NCBI GenBank assembly: GCA_947175845.1
Contig: CAMWOK010000129.1
Coordinates: 1-7,862 of the forward strand
From: an uncultured Lachnospiraceae bacterium
GTDB lineage: Bacteria; Bacillota; Clostridia; Lachnospirales; Lachnospiraceae
Direction: 5' to 3'
Length of the DNA: 7,862 nt
Positions 5,171 to 7,862 of the stretch are shown here, in pieces; the first letter of the stretch is position 1, and each line of letters starts with the position of its first letter. A program made the position numbers and the translations under genes. The notes beneath the pieces were generated by a model. The model was not told where the DNA came from. It did not search any database and saw only the letters and a program-made list of their open reading frames with translations.

Positions 5171-6232
5171 ATGAATCAGGTAAAAAATATTGTAGTTTTA
5201 TTTGGCGGTGCATCGCCGGAGTATGCGGTGTCGCTGGAGTCTGCGCACGCGGTTCTTTGCAGCATGGACAGGCAGAAATACAATCCGGTGATGGTCGGCA
5301 TCACGCGGGAGGGGAAGTGGTTTCATTTCACGGGGGAGACAGCGCGAATTAAGGAGGACACATGGTGCAATGAGACAGACTGTGCGCCGGCGGTGCTTTC
5401 GCCGGACAGAACGAATCATCATCTGATCGTGCTGCGCGGAGAAAAAGAGGAGAGGAAGGCTGAGTTGATTTCTGTCGATGCTGTTTTTCCTGTGCTGCAT
5501 GGACGAAACGGCGAGGATGGCACGCTCCAGGGCATGGTGGAGCTTGCGGGCATTCCGCTTGTGGGGTGTGGGACGCTGTCCTCCGCACTGTGCATGGACA
5601 AGGACAGGGCGCACAGGCTGGCGGAGCTGTCCGGCGTGCGTGTGCCCAGAGCGATGGTGCTGATGGAGGAGAGCGCAGTCAACAAGGCGTGTGACTTTGC
5701 CAAAGAGCTTGGTTTTCCGGTCTTTGTAAAACCTGTGAAGGCAGGATCTTCCTACGGCGTGACGAAGGTGACGGACATGGAGCAGCTGGCGCCTGCGGTT
5801 GCTCTTGCATTCCGATATGACAACCGTGTCATTTTGGAGGAGGCAATTGCCGGATTTGAGGTGGGGTGCGCGGTGTGTGGCTGCGACAGGCTGATTGTCG
5901 GGGAAGTCGATGAGATTGAGCTAGCCAGCGGATTTTTTGATTACACGGAAAAGTATACACTCAAAACTTCCGCGATACATGTCCCTGCAAGGATTTCGAA
6001 AGAGAAGGCGCAGGAGATTCAGGAGGCGGCTAAGCGGATATACCGCGCCCTGGACTGCGCCGGCTTTGCGCGGGTCGATATGTTCCTGACGCCGGAGGGA
6101 GAGATTGTGTTCAACGAAGTCAACACGATACCGGGATTCACGGAGCACAGCCGCTATCCGGGAATGATGCGGGCGGCAGGATACAGCTTCGCCGAGGTGG
6201 TGAATCGGATCATCGGGCAGGCGGTTGGGTGA
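5171..6232 (+). CDS. vanG: D-alanine--D-serine ligase, VanG type
   Basis: A 353-residue cytosolic ATP-grasp ligase that joins D-Ala to D-Ser, giving the dipeptide used in place of D-Ala-D-Ala in peptidoglycan precursors and lowering vancomycin affinity. N-terminal domain: F-G-G-x-S-x-E17-x-x-V-S-L motif, and F-P-V-L-H110-G-x-N-G-E-D-G-T-L-Q-G at 106-121. Central ATP-grasp part: K187-P-V-K-A-G-S-S-Y-G-V glycine-rich loop and E223-E. The omega-loop, S-G-F-F-D-Y-T-E-K-Y-T-L-K at 253-265, matches what I recall of enterococcal VanG, and differs from the housekeeping Ddl YDYxxKY and the VanA/VanB D-lactate types. Magnesium ligands are expected at D303, E316 and N318 in R-V-D-M-F and N-E-V-N-T-I-P-G-F. 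ATG at 5171 follows AAGGGGG at eight bases. It is first of a vanG-vanXY-vanT operon. All catalytic motifs are intact, so it should be active; whether it confers resistance depends on expression. Confidence 0.93.
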   Translation: MNQVKNIVVLFGGASPEYAVSLESAHAVLCSMDRQKYNPVMVGITREGKWFHFTGETARIKEDTWCNETDCAPAVLSPDRTNHHLIVLRGEKEERKAELISVDAVFPVLHGRNGEDGTLQGMVELAGIPLVGCGTLSSALCMDKDRAHRLAELSGVRVPRAMVLMEESAVNKACDFAKELGFPVFVKPVKAGSSYGVTKVTDMEQLAPAVALAFRYDNRVILEEAIAGFEVGCAVCGCDRLIVGEVDEIELASGFFDYTEKYTLKTSAIHVPARISKEKAQEIQEAAKRIYRALDCAGFARVDMFLTPEGEIVFNEVNTIPGFTEHSRYPGMMRAAGYSFAEVVNRIIGQAVG

Positions 6233-6281
6233 TGTGTGTCGTAAAGCGTGTTAGGAAATGCCGTTCAGGTATTGATTGGTA

Positions 6282-6299
6282 TGCGCGCCAGAGCGCGCA
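6282..6299 (+). promoter_or_regulatory. GC hairpin touching the vanXY ribosome binding site
   Basis: TGCGCGC (6282-6288), loop CAGA, GCGCGCA (6293-6299): a perfect 7-bp stem with a tetraloop. Its last base is the first base of AGGAGG (6299-6304). No T-run follows, so it is not a terminator. It could limit or stabilise translation of vanXY or mark an mRNA processing site. Confidence 0.6.
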
Positions 6300-6311
6300 G
6301 GAGGTATCCGT

Positions 6312-7109
6312 ATGAGAACAATTATCATGAAAGCGGAAGATATCTGTAAAGGGAATTTGATTCTGGTAAATCACGCTTATGGATATCGGCAGCAGTATCC
6401 TGATTTGACCCGGGTCGGCACGTGGGAGGGCGCAGACATTTTTTATGAAAGTACTGCGGCCTGTGCGCTTGACAAACTCATGGCAAAGATCGGGGGAACC
6501 GGGCGGATCGTGCCCGTGAGCGCATGGCGTTCCATGGAGGAGCAGCAAACTATATGGGACGATTCGCTTGCGGAGAACGGCCTGGAATTTACGCAGAAAT
6601 TTGTCGCCGTTCCCGGACACAGCGAGCACCAGACGGGGCTTGCGATCGACCTTGCGCTCAGCCAGCCCGAAATTGATTTTATCCGCCCGTATTTTCCTTA
6701 CAATGGCATTTGTCAGACATTCCGCGAGCGGGCTTGGGCGTATGGATTTGTGGAGCGTTACCAGGAAGAAAAGCAGTCCGTCACGCAGATTGGACATGAA
6801 CCGTGGCATTTTCGATATGTCGGGACGCCGCATGCGGAGATAATGACGCGGATGGGGCTGGCGCTCGAGGAGTACATCGCATTGATAAAGCAGTATTGTT
6901 ACGGGAAAAATCCACTTTGCTACGAGGCAGAAAACGGGACAGCCTATGCGGTTACCTATCTTGCGGCGAATCTGAAAAAGAATGTATGCTCTGAAGTGGA
7001 TGGCAGGACAGCGCCAGAGCCTGTTGCAGTGTTTGAGATAGATGACACGCGCCAGTACTGTATTTCAGGAAACAATTGTGACGGATTTATCGTGACGCAG
7101 ATCTGCTGA
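6312..7109 (+). CDS. vanXY: D,D-dipeptidase/D,D-carboxypeptidase, VanXY type
   Basis: A 265-residue cytosolic zinc peptidase of the VanY/D-Ala-D-Ala carboxypeptidase (M15B) family. VanXY enzymes both hydrolyse free D-Ala-D-Ala and trim the terminal D-Ala from pentapeptide precursors, leaving the D-Ser-ended pool. Zinc ligands are expected at H106 and D113 in S-E-H-Q-T-G-L-A-I-D, and H166 in E163-P-W-H-F-R, with E163 catalytic; R73 in S-A-W-R-S would bind the substrate carboxylate. There is no signal peptide or membrane anchor, which favours VanXY over the membrane-bound VanY. A C-terminal extension of about 70 residues (from 195) ends in I-S-G-N-N-x-D-G-F-I-V-T, as I recall for VanXYG and unlike the shorter VanXYC. 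Start: AGGAGGT lies seven bases before the ATG at 6312; a TTG at 6276 is in frame but inside the hairpin region. It follows vanG by 79 bases and precedes vanT by 61. Confidence 0.92.
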   Translation: MRTIIMKAEDICKGNLILVNHAYGYRQQYPDLTRVGTWEGADIFYESTAACALDKLMAKIGGTGRIVPVSAWRSMEEQQTIWDDSLAENGLEFTQKFVAVPGHSEHQTGLAIDLALSQPEIDFIRPYFPYNGICQTFRERAWAYGFVERYQEEKQSVTQIGHEPWHFRYVGTPHAEIMTRMGLALEEYIALIKQYCYGKNPLCYEAENGTAYAVTYLAANLKKNVCSEVDGRTAPEPVAVFEIDDTRQYCISGNNCDGFIVTQIC

Positions 7110-7170
7110 AATCACAATTGATAGCAAGACAGAAGCTGTCCTGCAGATATCACAAAAATGAGGGGAAAAA

Positions 7171-7862
7171 ATGAGAGGGGAAAACAAAGGTTACACAGGA
7201 ATTGATTGGTTCCGGCTTGCGGCGGCGCTGCTCATCATAGCGATTCACACGTCGCCGCTTGCCACTTACAGCGAAATCGGGGATTTTATTCTGACGCGCG
7301 TGATTGCGCGCACAGCAGTTCCGTTCTTTTTCATGACATCCGGGTTCTTTCTGATATCAAGGTACAATTGCCAACTGAAAAAGCTGGGCGCATTCGTGAA
7401 GAAGACAGCGCTGATTTACGCTGCCGCGATAGGGGTATACCTGCCGATCAACATTTACAATGACTATTTTCAGATGGAGAATTTGCTGCCGAATCTCATA
7501 AAGGACATTGTGCTTGACGGGACGCTGTATCATCTGTGGTATCTGCCCGCTTCGCTTGTCGGCGGGGCGCTTGCGTGGTACCTGCTGCGAAGGCTGGGGT
7601 ATCGGCGGGCGTTTGTGGCAGCGGCAGTGCTCTATCTGATCGGACTGTTTGGCGACAGCTATTACGGGCTGGCGGAGCAGTTTTGGGTCAGCAGCGGATT
7701 TTATACCCTGCTGTTCCAGGTGTCGGACTACACCAGAAACGGCATTTTCTTTGCGCCTGTCTTTTTCGTCTTAGGCGGGTGGTTTGCAGACGCGCAGACG
7801 TGCATAAGACCGGCGGTATCATGGACAATGTGCATTGTGATGTTATTGTTTATGCTGGCAGA
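7171..7862 (+). CDS. vanT: Membrane serine racemase VanT, N-terminal part (cut by window end)
   Basis: The frame from ATG 7171 is open to the window end (230 codons). The visible part is a polytopic membrane domain of the acyltransferase 3 type: G-I-D-W-F-R at 10-15 leads into a first membrane helix ending I-H-T-S-P at 25-29, then R-x-x-V-P-F-F-F-M-T-S-G-F-F-L at about 47-62, and L-W-Y-L-P-A-S-L near 123-130. This matches the N-terminal membrane half of VanT as I recall it; in full-length VanT (about 700 residues) a cytoplasmic alanine-racemase-like, PLP-dependent domain follows and converts L-Ser to D-Ser. That domain lies beyond the window, so serine racemase activity is inferred from the family and from the vanG-vanXY-vanT order. 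AGGGG lies five bases before the ATG. A stand-alone acyltransferase remains possible if no racemase domain follows. Confidence 0.88.
   Translation, partial: MRGENKGYTGIDWFRLAAALLIIAIHTSPLATYSEIGDFILTRVIARTAVPFFFMTSGFFLISRYNCQLKKLGAFVKKTALIYAAAIGVYLPINIYNDYFQMENLLPNLIKDIVLDGTLYHLWYLPASLVGGALAWYLLRRLGYRRAFVAAAVLYLIGLFGDSYYGLAEQFWVSSGFYTLLFQVSDYTRNGIFFAPVFFVLGGWFADAQTCIRPAVSWTMCIVMLLFMLA

Noticed and set aside
6276..6311. TTG-start extension of vanXY
   Set aside because: It would place the hairpin and the strong AGGAGG inside the coding region; the ATG at 6312 has ideal spacing and matches the family N terminus.
6210..6833. 207-codon minus-strand open frame opposite vanXY
   Set aside because: Antisense shadow of a conserved enzyme with intact active-site motifs.
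7128..7140. GACAG-AAG-CTGTC hairpin between vanXY and vanT
   Set aside because: Only five pairs with a three-base loop and no T-run; too weak to call a terminator within an operon.
7206..7463. 85-codon plus-strand frame inside vanT
   Set aside because: The vanT frame continues through it with clear membrane-domain homology; this is an out-of-frame shadow.

Overview
The window looks like chromosomal DNA from an anaerobic low-GC-phylum Gram-positive bacterium. Strong AGGAGG-type ribosome binding sites, an EFR1-type flavodoxin/ferredoxin fusion, a CpXC protein and a vanG-type gene set together suggest a gut Clostridia, plausibly Lachnospiraceae. That assignment is inferred from gene content and style; no taxonomic marker gene is present.

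Left part (1-1867): a leftward operon. It reads from an EFR1 flavodoxin + 2x[4Fe-4S] protein (1641-871) into a CpXC-domain protein that probably uses a TTG start (790-32). The first codons of a third gene lie at the left edge (12-1). Divergent from it is a small exported rhodanese-domain lipoprotein (1868-2290). The two directions share a short AT-rich intergenic region whose centre is a 9-bp inverted repeat; each arm reads as an extended -10 element.

Middle part (2290-4990): a short helical protein of unknown function on the minus strand (2705-2358), then a 346-bp gene-free stretch with promoters for both neighbours. Next is a complete M3-family oligoendopeptidase F (3053-4858). It is followed by a strong intrinsic terminator (4947-4990).

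Right part (4877-7862): a vanG-type glycopeptide-resistance-like module in the order ligase (vanG), D,D-peptidase (vanXY), membrane serine racemase (vanT, cut by the window end). In the known pathway VanT makes D-Ser, VanG joins D-Ala to D-Ser, and VanXY removes D-Ala-D-Ala and pentapeptide ends, so peptidoglycan precursors end in D-Ser and bind vancomycin poorly. No vanR/vanS/vanU regulator is visible upstream; pepF takes that place. The 312-bp leader contains 11-bp-phased repeats resembling an OmpR/VanR-type binding site. It also has a terminator hairpin and a perfect TATAAT without a -35, preceded by CTTAAG repeats. This suggests activator-dependent expression by a regulator encoded elsewhere.

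I see no tRNA, rRNA, CRISPR array, insertion sequence or phage gene. The coding content is mostly of known families. The most worthwhile leads are the unusual control region of the van module and the uncharacterised EFR1/CpXC/rhodanese neighbourhood.
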